Shown: one piece after another, positions 8,741-17,259 of the stretch
How the letters are laid out: every line of letters starts with the position of its first letter
Position numbering within the stretch: position 1 is the stretch's first letter
From: Deltaproteobacteria bacterium
Lineage (GTDB): Bacteria > Myxococcota > Myxococcia > SLRQ01
DNA length: 64,000 bases
NCBI GenBank assembly: GCA_029210625.1
Contig: JARGFU010000009.1
Location: 124,001-188,000, forward strand
Reading direction: 5' to 3'
Notes under the pieces: generated by a model
Database searches by the model: none
What the model was told of the DNA's origin: nothing
Seen by the model: only the letters and a program-made list of their open reading frames with translations
Position numbers and translations under genes: made by a program

Positions 8741-10279
8741 ATGGAAGCCAAGCACACCGGAGCGCAGATCGAGGCCACCGAGAAGACCGTCAAGAAGGGC
8801 GGCGCCCAGAAGTACCACGCCGCCAACAGCGAGAAGGGGAAGCTCTTCTGCCGCGAGCGGATCCGCCTCCTGGTCGACGAGGGGAGCTTCGTCGAGGACG
8901 GCCTGCTGGCCAACGTCAAGGACGGCACCCTGCCGGCGGACGGGGTGGTCACCGGCCTGGCGACGATCGACGGCCGGACCGTGGCCATCATGGCCAACGA
9001 CTCCACCGTGAAGGCCGGCTCCTGGGGCCGCCGGACGGTGGAGAAGATCCTGCGCATCCAGGAGACCGCCGAGCGGCAGCAGTGCCCGCTCTTCTACCTG
9101 GTCGACTCGGCCGGGGCGCGGATCACCGACCAGGTCGAGATGTTCCCCGGGCGGCGGGGCGCAGGAAGGATCTTCTACAACGAGGTCCAGCTCTCCGGGC
9201 AGATCCCGCAGATCTGCCTGCTCTTCGGCCCCTCGGCGGCCGGCGGCGCCTACATCCCGGCCTTCTGCGACGTGACCTTCATGGTCGACGGCAACGCCTC
9301 GATGTACCTGGGCTCGCCCCGCATGGCCGAGATGGTCATCGGCGAGAAGGTCACCCTCGAGGAGATGGGCGGCGCGAAGATGCACTGCAGCGTCTCCGGC
9401 TGCGGCGACTTCCTGTGCAAGACCGAGCAGGAGGCCATCGAGCTGGCCAGGAAGTACTTCGCCTTCTTCCCCCAGAACTGGATGGAGAAGCCCGACCTCA
9501 TCGAGTCGCGGCCCCCGGGCGGCCCCGCCGAGTCCATCGACGAGATCATCCCGAAGGAGCAGAACAAGTTCTTCGACATCAAGATGCTCATCGACAAGAT
9601 CGTCGACGAGGAGTCCTTCGTCGAGGTCAAGAAGCGCTTCGCCAAGGAGATCGTCACCGGCCTGGCCCGCATCGGCGGCATCCCGGTGGGCATCATCGCC
9701 AACCAGCCCAAGGTGAAGGGTGGGGTGCTCTTCGTCGACAGCGCCGACAAGGCCGCGCGCTTCATCTGGCTCTGCGACGCCTTCAACATCCCGCTGCTCT
9801 ACCTGGCCGACGTGCCGGGCTTCATGATCGGCACCAAGGTCGAGCGGGAGGGCATCATCCGCGCCGGCGCGAAGATGATCGCGGCGGTGAGCGAGGCCAC
9901 CGTGCCCCGGATCAGCGTCATCGTCCGCAAGGCCTACGGCGCCGGCCTCTACGCCATGTGCGGCCCGGGCTTCGAGCCCGACGTCACGATCGCGCTGCCC
10001 CAGGCGATGATCGCCGTGATGGGCCCCGAGGCCGCGGTGAACGCCGTCTTCGCCAACAAGATCGCCGAGAGGCCGGAGGAGGAGCGGGAGGCCTACGTCG
10101 CCAAGCTCCGGGAGGAGTACGCCGAGGACGTCGACATCGTGCACCTCGCCAGCGAGCAGGTGGTGGACGACATCGTCCCCGGCGAGCGCCTGCGCCAGAA
10201 CCTCATCGATCGCTTCACCCACTACTTCCAGAAGGAAGACGTGCGCGCTCCCAAGAAGCACTGCGTCTATCCGGTCTGA
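8741..10279 (+). CDS. Acyl-CoA carboxylase carboxyltransferase (beta) subunit
   Basis: The 512-residue protein has the two crotonase-like carboxyltransferase halves of biotin-dependent acyl-CoA carboxylases. Visible motifs are R-E-R-I-R-L-L-V-D-E-G-S-F, D-S-A-G-A-R, P-Q-I-x-L-x-x-G-P-S-A-A-G-G-A-Y, and in the second half A-D-V-P-G-F-M-I-G and Y-G-A-G-x-Y-A-M-x-G. It transfers a carboxyl group from biotin to an acyl-CoA such as propionyl- or methylcrotonyl-CoA. The sequence looks intermediate between PccB and MccB, so I do not assign the substrate. A purine-rich AAGGAG stands about 10 nt upstream of the ATG. No biotin carboxylase/BCCP alpha subunit is encoded in this window, so the partner must come from elsewhere. 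Confidence 0.9.
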   Translation: MEAKHTGAQIEATEKTVKKGGAQKYHAANSEKGKLFCRERIRLLVDEGSFVEDGLLANVKDGTLPADGVVTGLATIDGRTVAIMANDSTVKAGSWGRRTVEKILRIQETAERQQCPLFYLVDSAGARITDQVEMFPGRRGAGRIFYNEVQLSGQIPQICLLFGPSAAGGAYIPAFCDVTFMVDGNASMYLGSPRMAEMVIGEKVTLEEMGGAKMHCSVSGCGDFLCKTEQEAIELARKYFAFFPQNWMEKPDLIESRPPGGPAESIDEIIPKEQNKFFDIKMLIDKIVDEESFVEVKKRFAKEIVTGLARIGGIPVGIIANQPKVKGGVLFVDSADKAARFIWLCDAFNIPLLYLADVPGFMIGTKVEREGIIRAGAKMIAAVSEATVPRISVIVRKAYGAGLYAMCGPGFEPDVTIALPQAMIAVMGPEAAVNAVFANKIAERPEEEREAYVAKLREEYAEDVDIVHLASEQVVDDIVPGERLRQNLIDRFTHYFQKEDVRAPKKHCVYPV

Positions 10280-10305
10280 TCCGACCCGCCGAAGGAGGCG
10301 ACGCC

Positions 10306-11448
10306 ATGAACTTCGAGCTCCCCGAGGACCTCCAGATTCTCCAGAACTCCATCCGCTCCTTCTGCGAGGAGAAGGTCGCCCCGAAGGCCCGCGCGTGGGA
10401 CCGGGACGAGACCTTCCCCCACGAGGTGGTCCGCGAGCTCGGCGAGCTCGGCGTGATGGGCGTGACCGTCGCCGAGGAGTACGGCGGCGCGGCGATGAAC
10501 TACCTGGCCATGTCGGTGGTCATCGAGGAGATCGCCCGCTTCGACGGCTCCCTCGCCCTCACCGTGGCCAGCCACAACGGGCTCTGCAGCAACCACATCA
10601 AGATGTTCGGCAACGACGCCCAGAAGGAGCGCTTCCTGCCGGGGCTGGCCGCCGGCAAGCTCCTGGGCGCCTGGGGGCTCTCCGAGGCCCACTCCGGCTC
10701 GGACGCCGCGGGCCTGAAGACCACCGCCGTGAAGAAGGGCGACACCTGGATCCTCAACGGCTCCAAGATGTGGATCACCCAGGGGACGGTGGGCGACGTC
10801 TACGTCATCCTGGCCAACACCAGCCCCGAGAAGAAGCAGAAGGGCATCACGGCCTTCATCCTGGAGAAGGACACCCCCGGCTTCAGCCGCAACGCCATCC
10901 ACGGGAAGCTGGGCATGCGCTCCTCCGACACCGCCGAGCTGGTGATGGAGGAGGTCGAGGTCTCCGACGAGATGCGGCTGGGCGAGATCGACCACGGCTT
11001 CATCGACACCCTGCAGATCCTCGACCGGGGCCGGATCACCATCGGCGCCCTGGCCACCGGCCTCGGCCGCGGGGCCGTCGAGGAGGCCAGCAAGTACGCC
11101 CTGGAGCGCGAGGCCTTCGGCGGCCCCATCGCCCAGTTCCAGGCCATCCAGTGGAAGATCGCCGACATGGCGACCGAGAACGACGCCGCCCGCCTCCTGG
11201 TGCGCCGCGCCGCCACCCTCCACGACGCCGGCAAGCCCTTCGGCATCGAGGCCTCGAAGGCCAAGCTCTTCGCCTCCGAGTCCGCGACCCGGGCCTGCTC
11301 CGAGGCCATCCAGATCCACGGCGGCTACGGCTACACCAACGAGTTCCCGGTCGAGCGCTACTGGCGCGACGCCAAGCTCTGCGAGATCGGCGAGGGCACC
11401 AGCGAGATCCAGCGAATGGTGATCTCCCGGGCCCTGCTGGCCGGCTAG
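10306..11448 (+). CDS. Acyl-CoA dehydrogenase
   Basis: This 380-residue protein is a standard FAD-dependent acyl-CoA dehydrogenase. It has the N-terminal helical domain (about 1-120), the central beta domain with G-L-S-E-x-x-x-G-S-D and M-W-I-T (near residues 125-160), and the C-terminal helical domain. Q-I-H-G-G-Y-G-Y and the E-I-G-E-G-T-S-E-I-Q-R segment near the C-terminus supply the FAD-binding and catalytic-base region. It introduces the alpha,beta double bond in acyl-CoA esters and passes electrons to ETF. A strong GAAGGAGG at 10291-10298 sets the ATG at 10306. Chain-length or branched-chain preference (isovaleryl-, butyryl-) cannot be read safely; its neighbours argue for branched-chain amino-acid or odd-chain catabolism. 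Confidence 0.92.
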   Translation: MNFELPEDLQILQNSIRSFCEEKVAPKARAWDRDETFPHEVVRELGELGVMGVTVAEEYGGAAMNYLAMSVVIEEIARFDGSLALTVASHNGLCSNHIKMFGNDAQKERFLPGLAAGKLLGAWGLSEAHSGSDAAGLKTTAVKKGDTWILNGSKMWITQGTVGDVYVILANTSPEKKQKGITAFILEKDTPGFSRNAIHGKLGMRSSDTAELVMEEVEVSDEMRLGEIDHGFIDTLQILDRGRITIGALATGLGRGAVEEASKYALEREAFGGPIAQFQAIQWKIADMATENDAARLLVRRAATLHDAGKPFGIEASKAKLFASESATRACSEAIQIHGGYGYTNEFPVERYWRDAKLCEIGEGTSEIQRMVISRALLAG

Positions 11449-11455
11449 CGCATCG

Positions 11456-12496
11456 ATGGCTGACCCCGCGCAGAGCACGACCGAGCGCATCGAGCGCATC
11501 GTCCGCGGTGAGGTGCGGGCCGCCGCCCGCCTCATGCGCGATCTCGACGACGGCCTGCCCGCCGCCCGGGCGGCCCTCGCCGAGCTCCACCCCCACACCG
11601 GCCGGGCCTTCATCGTCGGCATCACCGGCAACCCGGGCTCGGGGAAGAGCACGCTCACCGACCAGCTGATCGAGCACTGGCGCAAGGCCGGCAAGCAGGT
11701 CGGCGTCGTGGCCATCGATCCGACCAGCCCCTTCACCGGCGGCGCCATCCTCGGCGACCGGGTGCGGATGCAGCGCCACGCCTCGGACGAGGGGGTCTTC
11801 ATCCGCTCCCTGGCCACCCGGGGCCACCTCGGCGGCCTCTCCCGCTCCACCCTCGACGTGGTGCGCGTCCTCGACGCGATGGGAAAGGACCTGATCATCG
11901 TCGAGACCGTCGGCGTGGGTCAGGACGAGATCGAGATCACCCAGGCGGCCCACACCTCGGTGGTGGTGGTGGTGCCGGGCCTCGGCGACGAGATCCAGGC
12001 CATCAAGGCCGGCATCCTCGAGATCGCCGACGTCTTCGTGGTCAACAAGGCGGATCGCCCGGGCGCCGACCGGACGGTGCAGGAGCTGCGGATGATGCTG
12101 GAGCTCTTCTCCCCCGACCCCCACACCGTCGCCCACCACGGCGAGGAGATGGTCCTGCGGGGCGTGGCCCAGGCGCGCAGCCGGGGAGGGGAGTCCGGCT
12201 GGGAGATCCCCATCCAGGAGACCATCGCCGCTCAGGGGCAGGGCATCGACGCCCTCGCCGGGAAGATCGAGGCCCACCGGACCTGGCTCGAGCAGAGCGG
12301 CGGCCTCGCCGGCCGGGAGCGCGAGCGGGCCCGCTCCGAGCTCCTCTCGATGCTCCAGGCCCTGCTGGTCGAGCGGGCCCTCTCCCGGCTGCAGGACGAC
12401 GGCGAGGCCCTCGACGGCCTCGTCGCCCGCATCGCCCGGCGGGAGGCCGACCCCTACACCCTGGCCCGGGAAGTCGCCGATCGCCTGGGGGGATGA
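11456..12496 (+). CDS. meaB: Methylmalonyl-CoA mutase-associated GTPase MeaB
   Basis: This 346-residue G3E-family GTPase has the P-loop G-N-P-G-S-G-K-S-T at residues 58-66, a D-P-T-S-P-F-T-G-G-A-I-L-G-D-R-x-R-M switch region, V-E-T-V-G-V-G-Q, and N-K-A-D for guanine recognition. Length and motifs match MeaB/ArgK, the chaperone that loads and protects adenosylcobalamin in methylmalonyl-CoA mutase. It follows the acyl-CoA dehydrogenase by 7 bp, clearly in the same operon. The mutase itself is not in this window. Its presence favours a propionyl-CoA to succinyl-CoA route downstream of the carboxylase. Confidence 0.93.
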   Translation: MADPAQSTTERIERIVRGEVRAAARLMRDLDDGLPAARAALAELHPHTGRAFIVGITGNPGSGKSTLTDQLIEHWRKAGKQVGVVAIDPTSPFTGGAILGDRVRMQRHASDEGVFIRSLATRGHLGGLSRSTLDVVRVLDAMGKDLIIVETVGVGQDEIEITQAAHTSVVVVVPGLGDEIQAIKAGILEIADVFVVNKADRPGADRTVQELRMMLELFSPDPHTVAHHGEEMVLRGVAQARSRGGESGWEIPIQETIAAQGQGIDALAGKIEAHRTWLEQSGGLAGRERERARSELLSMLQALLVERALSRLQDDGEALDGLVARIARREADPYTLAREVADRLGG

Positions 12497-13179
12497 GATA
12501 CCCTCTTCTTCCGATGGTGCTCCCGATGTCACCCCGTCGCCACGTCTTCCTGCTCCTCGCCGCGCTCCCCCTGCTCCTCGCGGGGCCGGGCTGCGGCCAG
12601 CGCATCCGCTACGAGGACACCATCCAGATCCCGCTGCCCATCCCGGGCGACCGGGCCCTCGAGGTGCTCGAGGCGACGGTCTCGCCGGCGCTGCTGCGCG
12701 AGATGGGCGGGACCCTGCCGGATCCCTGGCCCCTCGACGCCCCCCGCCTCACCGAGGACCTCGTCTTCGGCGTCAGCGTGCCCCTGAGCCAGGCCGACCT
12801 GGACCGGGTGGGCGAGGACCTGGCCGCCGTCGGCGCCGGCGACGCGGAGGCCCGCCTCCTGCGGGTGGACTTCACCCACGATCGCGGAGACCTCACCCAC
12901 CCGGTGGTCAGCGGCGAGGTCTGGGTGGTGCCCGAGGCCGGCGGCCCCCTCGACGTCCCGGGCGCCCACCGGATCGGCACCCTCGAGGGCCTCGAGAACG
13001 GCACGGGGAGCATGGTCTTCCAGCCGGGGGGGCGCCGGGCGCTCACCGACGCCCTGGCGCAGGCGCAGACCGCGCTCGATCTCCAGCTCCTGATGACCTT
13101 CGACACCGGCCGCCAGCGCTCCCTGCCCGGCGGCCGGGGTGAGATCGCGCTCACCGTGCACGTCGACGTCCTGAAGTAG
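12493..13179 (+). CDS. Hypothetical exported protein, probable lipoprotein
   Basis: This 228-residue protein starts at an ATG overlapping the MeaB stop by 4 bp (ATGA); a second ATG at 12526 gives a shorter signal sequence. The hydrophobic segment L-L-L-A-A-L-P-L-L-L-A is followed by G-P-G-C-G, a less typical lipobox, so lipidation is uncertain. The mature region has no catalytic motif I recognise; it alternates acidic and hydrophobic stretches consistent with a beta-rich domain. Translational coupling to meaB suggests cotranscription with the acyl-CoA operon, but the function is unknown. Confidence 0.7.
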   Translation: MRYPLLPMVLPMSPRRHVFLLLAALPLLLAGPGCGQRIRYEDTIQIPLPIPGDRALEVLEATVSPALLREMGGTLPDPWPLDAPRLTEDLVFGVSVPLSQADLDRVGEDLAAVGAGDAEARLLRVDFTHDRGDLTHPVVSGEVWVVPEAGGPLDVPGAHRIGTLEGLENGTGSMVFQPGGRRALTDALAQAQTALDLQLLMTFDTGRQRSLPGGRGEIALTVHVDVLK

Positions 13180-13188
13180 GCGCAGGCC

Positions 13189-13881
13189 ATGCTGCCGAAG
13201 CTCGAGCCCGCGGGCACCGGGGCGCCGGTCATCGCCTTCTTCGACATGGACCTCACCCTGCTCGAGGTGAACAGCGCGAAGCTCTGGCTGGCCTTCGCCC
13301 GGCGGGAGGGGCGCATCTCGCGCCTGACCCTGCTGCGGGGCCTCGTCTGGGTGCTGCGCTACCGCTTCGGCCTCATCGACCAGCAGAAGATCACCGAGTA
13401 CGGCCTCTCCCTGGAGCAGGGCACCTCCGAGGCCGAGATGATCGAGCTCTGCGAGCGCTGGTACGCCGAGCTGGTGCGCCCCACCATCTCCCGGGCCGCG
13501 GTCGCGCGGGTGGAGGAGCACCGGGCGGCGGGCCACGAGGTGGTGATCCTCACCGCGGCGACCCGCTACGGCGCCATGCCCCTGGCCCGGGAGCTCGAGC
13601 TGCCCCTGGTCTGCAGCGAGATCGAGGTGGTCGACGGAATGCTCACCGGGCGCCACCACCCCCCCCTGTGCTACGGCGAGGGCAAGCTGGAGCGGGCCCG
13701 CGAGCACGCCCGGGGGAGGGGCGCGGCCCTGGAGGACTGCTGGTTCTACACCGACTCGGTGAGCGACCTGCCGGTGATGGAGGCGATGGGGCACCCCGTG
13801 GCGGTGAACGCCGATCGGCCCCTGACCCGGCGGGCCCGGGAGGCCGGCTGGCCCCGGGTGGAGTGGGCCGGCCGGGGCTGA
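13189..13881 (+). CDS. HAD-superfamily hydrolase, subfamily IB (PSPase-like)
   Basis: The 230-residue protein has HAD motif I as F-D-M-D-L-T (residues 18-23), motif II in V-I-L-T-A-A-T, a conserved Lys in Y-G-E-G-K-L-E-R, and motif III/IV as Y-T-D-S-V-S-D-L-P. A helical cap lies between motifs I and II. This matches HAD-IB phosphatases (TIGR01490-like), which include phosphoserine phosphatase relatives and broader small-molecule phosphatases. The exact substrate is unknown. It starts 9 bp after the preceding lipoprotein gene and ends 46 bp before the TPR lipoprotein gene. Confidence 0.85.
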   Translation: MLPKLEPAGTGAPVIAFFDMDLTLLEVNSAKLWLAFARREGRISRLTLLRGLVWVLRYRFGLIDQQKITEYGLSLEQGTSEAEMIELCERWYAELVRPTISRAAVARVEEHRAAGHEVVILTAATRYGAMPLARELELPLVCSEIEVVDGMLTGRHHPPLCYGEGKLERAREHARGRGAALEDCWFYTDSVSDLPVMEAMGHPVAVNADRPLTRRAREAGWPRVEWAGRG

Positions 13882-13927
13882 TCCCGGGCCCCGTGTCAGG
13901 CGGGGGATTTCGAGCTAGGTTCCCCCC

Positions 13928-14557
13928 ATGCGAAAGAGCCTCGCCCGGTCCGCCCTCTTCCTCGCCTGCCTCCTGGCCGCCTCCGGCTGCTCGAAGAGCA
14001 CCGAGGTCCTCGAGACCGAGCTGGAGACCGCGCTCACCCTGGGCAACGGCGGCGCCGCCCGGGCCGCCGCGGACCTGCTCCTCGAGCGCAAGCCGAACGA
14101 CCCCGACGTCCTGGCCGATCGCGGCCGGGCCCTCGAGCTCATCGGCAGCATCGACGCCGCGATCGAGTCCTACAGCAAGGCGATGGCCCTCGCGCCCGGG
14201 CGCGCCGATCTGGCGCTGCTGCGGGGGGCCGCGAACCTGCGCAGCGGCAAGGTGAAGGACGCGATCCCCGATCTGCGCATCGCCAGCCAGGCCGATCCGC
14301 AGAACGGCTACGCCGCCGGCCTCCACGCCGTGGCCCTCTACAAGACCCGCACCGCCGCTGGACAGGTGGAGGCCGAGAAGATCGCCGCCGCCTGGCTCGA
14401 GAAGGATCCCCGGAACATCGGCGCCCTGGTCGCCATGGCCTTCATCGCGCACGCGCGAGGCCAGAGGACCGTCGCCCGCGAACTCACCGCCCGCGCCCGG
14501 GAGGTCGCACCCCAGGAGCCCCTGGTGTCCGAGCTCACCGCGCAGGTCGGCCTCTAG
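13928..14557 (+). CDS. TPR-repeat lipoprotein
   Basis: This 209-residue protein begins with a lipoprotein signal (K-S-L-A-R-S-A-L-F-L-A-C-L-L-A-A-S-G-C). It then carries TPR-like helical pairs, with A-x-x-L-G-N-G-G-A-A-R-A-A-x-x-L-L-x-x-K-P-N-D-P-D and A-I-E-S-Y-S-K-A-M-A-L-A-P repeats at about 34 residues. It is probably an outer-membrane or periplasmic scaffold lipoprotein. No Shine-Dalgarno is visible; a TAGGTT box ends about 6 nt before the ATG, so a leaderless transcript is possible. The thiolase gene begins 18 bp downstream. Confidence 0.8.
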   Translation: MRKSLARSALFLACLLAASGCSKSTEVLETELETALTLGNGGAARAAADLLLERKPNDPDVLADRGRALELIGSIDAAIESYSKAMALAPGRADLALLRGAANLRSGKVKDAIPDLRIASQADPQNGYAAGLHAVALYKTRTAAGQVEAEKIAAAWLEKDPRNIGALVAMAFIAHARGQRTVARELTARAREVAPQEPLVSELTAQVGL

Positions 14558-14575
14558 ACGAAAAGGAGAAACATC

Positions 14576-15760
14576 ATGGCCAGAGATGTCGTCATCGTCG
14601 CCGCAAAGCGGACCGCCCTCGGTGCCTTCCAGGGCGCCCTCTCTTCCATCCCCGCCCCGAAGCTGGGCGCCGCCGTGATCAAGGCGGCCCTCGAGCAGGC
14701 CAAGGTCGACCCCGCCGACGTGGGCGAGGTCTACATGGGCCAGGTGCTCCAGGCCGGCGTCGGCCAGGCCCCGGCCCGGCAGGCCGCCCTCGGCGCGGGC
14801 ATCGACAAGCACACCCCCTGCACCACGGTGAACAAGGTCTGCGGCTCGGGCCTCAAGACCGTGATCCTCGCGGCTCAGGCCATCGCGCTCGGCGAGGTCG
14901 AGGTGGCCGTGGCCGGCGGCATGGAGAACATGTCCGACGTGCCCTACGCCCTGCCCAAGGCCCGGACCGGCTACCGGATGGGCAACGGCGAGGTGCGCGA
15001 CCTGATGGTCAGCGACGGCCTCTGGGATCCCTACAACGACTTCCACATGGGCATGGCCGCCGAGCTCTGCGCCCGGGAGAAGGACATCGGCCGCGAGGCC
15101 CAGGACGCCTACGCCGTCGAGTCCACGAAGCGCTCGATCGCGGCGATGGAGGCCGGGGTCTTCAAGGACGAGATCGTCCCCATCGAGATCCCCCAGCGCA
15201 AGGGCGACCCCATCGTGGTCGACACCGACGAGGGCCCGAAGAACGCCAAGCCCGACAAGATCGGCTCGCTGCGCCCGGCCTTCCAGAAGGACGGGACGGT
15301 GACCGCCGGCAACGCCTCGTCGATCAACGACGGCGCCTCCGCCCTGGTGCTGATGAGCGCCGAGGAGGCGAAGAAGCGCGGCCTCGAGCCCCTCGCCACC
15401 ATCCGGGGCTGGGGTGGGGCGGCCCGGGAGCCCGAGTGGTTCACCATGGCGCCCTCCGACGCGATCCGCGCGGCCCTGAAGAAGAGTGGCCACACCACCG
15501 ACCAGATCGACCTCTGGGAGATCAACGAGGCCTTCGCGGTGGTGGCCGAGGCCAACAACCGCGAGCTCGGCCTCGACCCGGCCAAGGTGAACGTCCGCGG
15601 CGGCGCGGTCTGCCTGGGCCACCCCATCGGCGCCTCCGGCGCCCGCATCCTCACGACCCTGCTCTACACGATGCGGGACGAGGGCAAGAAGCTGGGCTGC
15701 GCGAGCCTCTGCATCGGCGGCGGTGAGGGCATCGCCCTGGTGGTGGAGCGCGCCGGGTAG
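14576..15760 (+). CDS. Acetyl-CoA acetyltransferase (thiolase)
   Basis: The 394-residue protein has all thiolase catalytic motifs: nucleophile Cys89 in V-N-K-V-C-G-S-G, N-E-A-F-A-V-V, His349 in C-L-G-H-P-I-G-A-S-G-A-R, and Cys379 in C-I-G-G-G-E-G. Length and motif spacing fit biosynthetic/degradative acetyl-CoA C-acetyltransferases, which interconvert two acetyl-CoA and acetoacetyl-CoA; a 3-ketoacyl-CoA thiolase role is also possible. AAAAGGAG about 8 nt upstream fixes the ATG. In the leucine/ketone-body context here it would process acetoacetyl-CoA. Confidence 0.92.
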   Translation: MARDVVIVAAKRTALGAFQGALSSIPAPKLGAAVIKAALEQAKVDPADVGEVYMGQVLQAGVGQAPARQAALGAGIDKHTPCTTVNKVCGSGLKTVILAAQAIALGEVEVAVAGGMENMSDVPYALPKARTGYRMGNGEVRDLMVSDGLWDPYNDFHMGMAAELCAREKDIGREAQDAYAVESTKRSIAAMEAGVFKDEIVPIEIPQRKGDPIVVDTDEGPKNAKPDKIGSLRPAFQKDGTVTAGNASSINDGASALVLMSAEEAKKRGLEPLATIRGWGGAAREPEWFTMAPSDAIRAALKKSGHTTDQIDLWEINEAFAVVAEANNRELGLDPAKVNVRGGAVCLGHPIGASGARILTTLLYTMRDEGKKLGCASLCIGGGEGIALVVERAG

Positions 15761-16305
15761 TGGTCTGGGGGGTGGTCCTCCTCCAGGCGACGGCCTCGCT
15801 CACCCTCCTCGGGCCCTCGGCGGCCCGGGGCGGGGTGGAGGGCGCCGCGCGCGCGCAGCCGGCGCAGGTCCTCGCCTACCGGGCGCCGGCCTCGCTGCTG
15901 GTCTCCCCCCTGCGCGCCCCCCGGGGCGTCGCGCCGGAGGGCCTCGACCTCTCCGGCGGGGGCGCCGGGCTGATCGATCCGGGCCGCAGCAGCGGGGTGG
16001 ACTCCGGCGTCGCCTGCGTCGTCGGGGCGCTGGTGCCGGGGCTGGGGCACGCCATCCTCGGGCAGTACCTTCCGCGGGGGCTGGCCTTCACCTCGGCCTT
16101 CACCGCGATGGTCATCGGGGCCGTCGCGGCGATGCAGCACGCCAACAGCAGCCCCGCCCTGCGGGGGCAGCTGCTCTTCGCCGGCCTGGTGCTCCTCCTG
16201 GCCGCCGACGTGGTCTACCTCTGGTCGGTGATCGACGCCCTGATGATCTCCTCCCGGCCCAGCCCCGATCGGCAGGGCCCCGGACACCTCCTGGGACGTG
16301 ATTGA
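15760..16305 (+). CDS. Hypothetical membrane protein
   Basis: This 181-residue frame starts at a GTG overlapping the thiolase TAG by one base (TAGTG), which suggests coupling. The N-terminus has a hydrophobic signal-like stretch. Two or three transmembrane helices follow in the second half (V-A-C-V-V-G-A-L-V-P-G-L-G-H, then F-T-S-A-F-T-A-M-V-I-G-A-V, then L-L-F-A-G-L-V-L-L-L-A-A-D-V-V-Y-L). The P-G-L-G-H-x-x-x-G-Q-Y pattern is reminiscent of TM2/DUF5683-type small membrane proteins with a 'PGxGQ' turn. The function is unknown. Confidence 0.65.
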   Translation: MVWGVVLLQATASLTLLGPSAARGGVEGAARAQPAQVLAYRAPASLLVSPLRAPRGVAPEGLDLSGGGAGLIDPGRSSGVDSGVACVVGALVPGLGHAILGQYLPRGLAFTSAFTAMVIGAVAAMQHANSSPALRGQLLFAGLVLLLAADVVYLWSVIDALMISSRPSPDRQGPGHLLGRD

Positions 16306-16330
16306 CGGCCCGCAGGGGGGCGAGTAGGAA
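16302..16330 (+). promoter_or_regulatory. Candidate promoter upstream of PilZ gene
   Basis: TTGACG (16302-16307), 17 nt, TAGGAA (16325-16330). The -35 is good and the -10 weak. It ends 9 nt before the ATG at 16340, so a very short leader is implied; GAGGA just before the ATG could alternatively act as a Shine-Dalgarno. Confidence 0.35.
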
Positions 16331-16339
16331 CGAGGACGG

Positions 16340-16834
16340 ATGGCAACCAAGAAGCGCAGGAAGAAGAGCAAGAAGAGCGAGGCCGCGGCACCCCCGGAGG
16401 CCGCGCGGGACGCCCTCGAGGCCCTCCTGGACGAGGTGGCCATCGGCGGGCTCGGGCCCGTCGCTCCCCGGCCCCCAGACGAGCCCCTGGCGGTCCTCGA
16501 CACCGTCGAGGTCAGCCGGGCCGAGCGCGTCCCCTTCGAGGGCTACGTGCGGGTCGAGGCCGGGGACCGGGTGGTCCGCGCCCTCGGGCACGACCTCTCC
16601 GAGACCGGGATCTTCCTCGCCGCCATGGGTAGCCCCATCGCCGGGCAGGGTGAGGAGCTGAACCTCGAGATCCCCCTCCCGGACGGCGAGGAGCCGATCT
16701 GGATGACGGGGAGGGTGGTGCGCTGCGAGGAGCGGCAGGGCTTCTTCGCCGTCGCGGTCTCCTTCGGCCATCTCATCTCCGCCGATCGCACCCGCCTGAA
16801 GGCCTACGTCTCCGACCGCGCCCGCCTGCTCTAG
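16340..16834 (+). CDS. PilZ domain protein with Lys-rich N-terminus (degenerate first motif)
   Basis: The protein is 164 residues. The first 15 are strongly basic (K-K-R-R-K-K-S-K-K-S), followed by an acidic/proline linker and a PilZ-type beta-barrel from about residue 60. The D-x-S-x-x-G motif is intact (D-L-S-E-T-G-I-F-L), but the upstream arginine motif reads R-A-E-R instead of R-x-x-x-R. High-affinity c-di-GMP binding is therefore uncertain. PilZ proteins convert c-di-GMP levels into protein-protein regulation. The gene sits just before a second PilZ gene, as a tandem pair. Confidence 0.8.
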   Translation: MATKKRRKKSKKSEAAAPPEAARDALEALLDEVAIGGLGPVAPRPPDEPLAVLDTVEVSRAERVPFEGYVRVEAGDRVVRALGHDLSETGIFLAAMGSPIAGQGEELNLEIPLPDGEEPIWMTGRVVRCEERQGFFAVAVSFGHLISADRTRLKAYVSDRARLL

Positions 16835-16845
16835 AGCGGCTGCCC

Positions 16846-17259
16846 GTGCCTGGCCACGAGGACCCGGCCGGGTGTAGCATCGCCTTCGTGGTCAGCGAGC
16901 AGGACAAGGAAGGCCCGGAGAAGCGGGAAGGCGCTCGACTCGAGCATCCGGTGATGGTCGCCTACCGGACGGTCGATCGCTTCCTCTGCGACTTCGGCAC
17001 GAACATCTCCCAGACGGGGATCTTCGTGAACACGCCCGATCCCCTCCCGGTGGGGACCCCGGTCCGCCTCCTCGTCTCGCTGCCCGAGGCCGACATCCCC
17101 GAGCTGCGCGGGCGCGTCACTCGCGTGCAGCCGGCGGCCGAGGGCGTCGATCCGGGCATGGGCGTCGAGTTCATCGAGCTCCCGGCCCCGGTTCGCAGCC
17201 GCCTCGACGCGCTGGTCCACGAGCTGCGCGAGAAGCTCGGCCAGGACGAGTCGGATTGA
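16846..17259 (+). CDS. PilZ domain protein (Myxococcus paralogue type)
   Basis: This small PilZ protein (137 residues from the GTG at 16846) has the full c-di-GMP motif set: R-E-G-A-R (R-x-x-x-R) then N-I-S-Q-T-G (N-x-S-x-x-G), followed by L-R-G-R-V-T-R-V and G-M-G-V-E-F. This layout is the TIGR02266-like PilZ variant expanded in myxobacteria. A GTG at 16888 (M-V-S-E-Q-D), preceded by TAGCAT, is a credible alternative start that keeps the whole domain. Its stop overlaps the start of the VWA gene by 4 bp. Confidence 0.85.
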   Translation: MPGHEDPAGCSIAFVVSEQDKEGPEKREGARLEHPVMVAYRTVDRFLCDFGTNISQTGIFVNTPDPLPVGTPVRLLVSLPEADIPELRGRVTRVQPAAEGVDPGMGVEFIELPAPVRSRLDALVHELREKLGQDESD

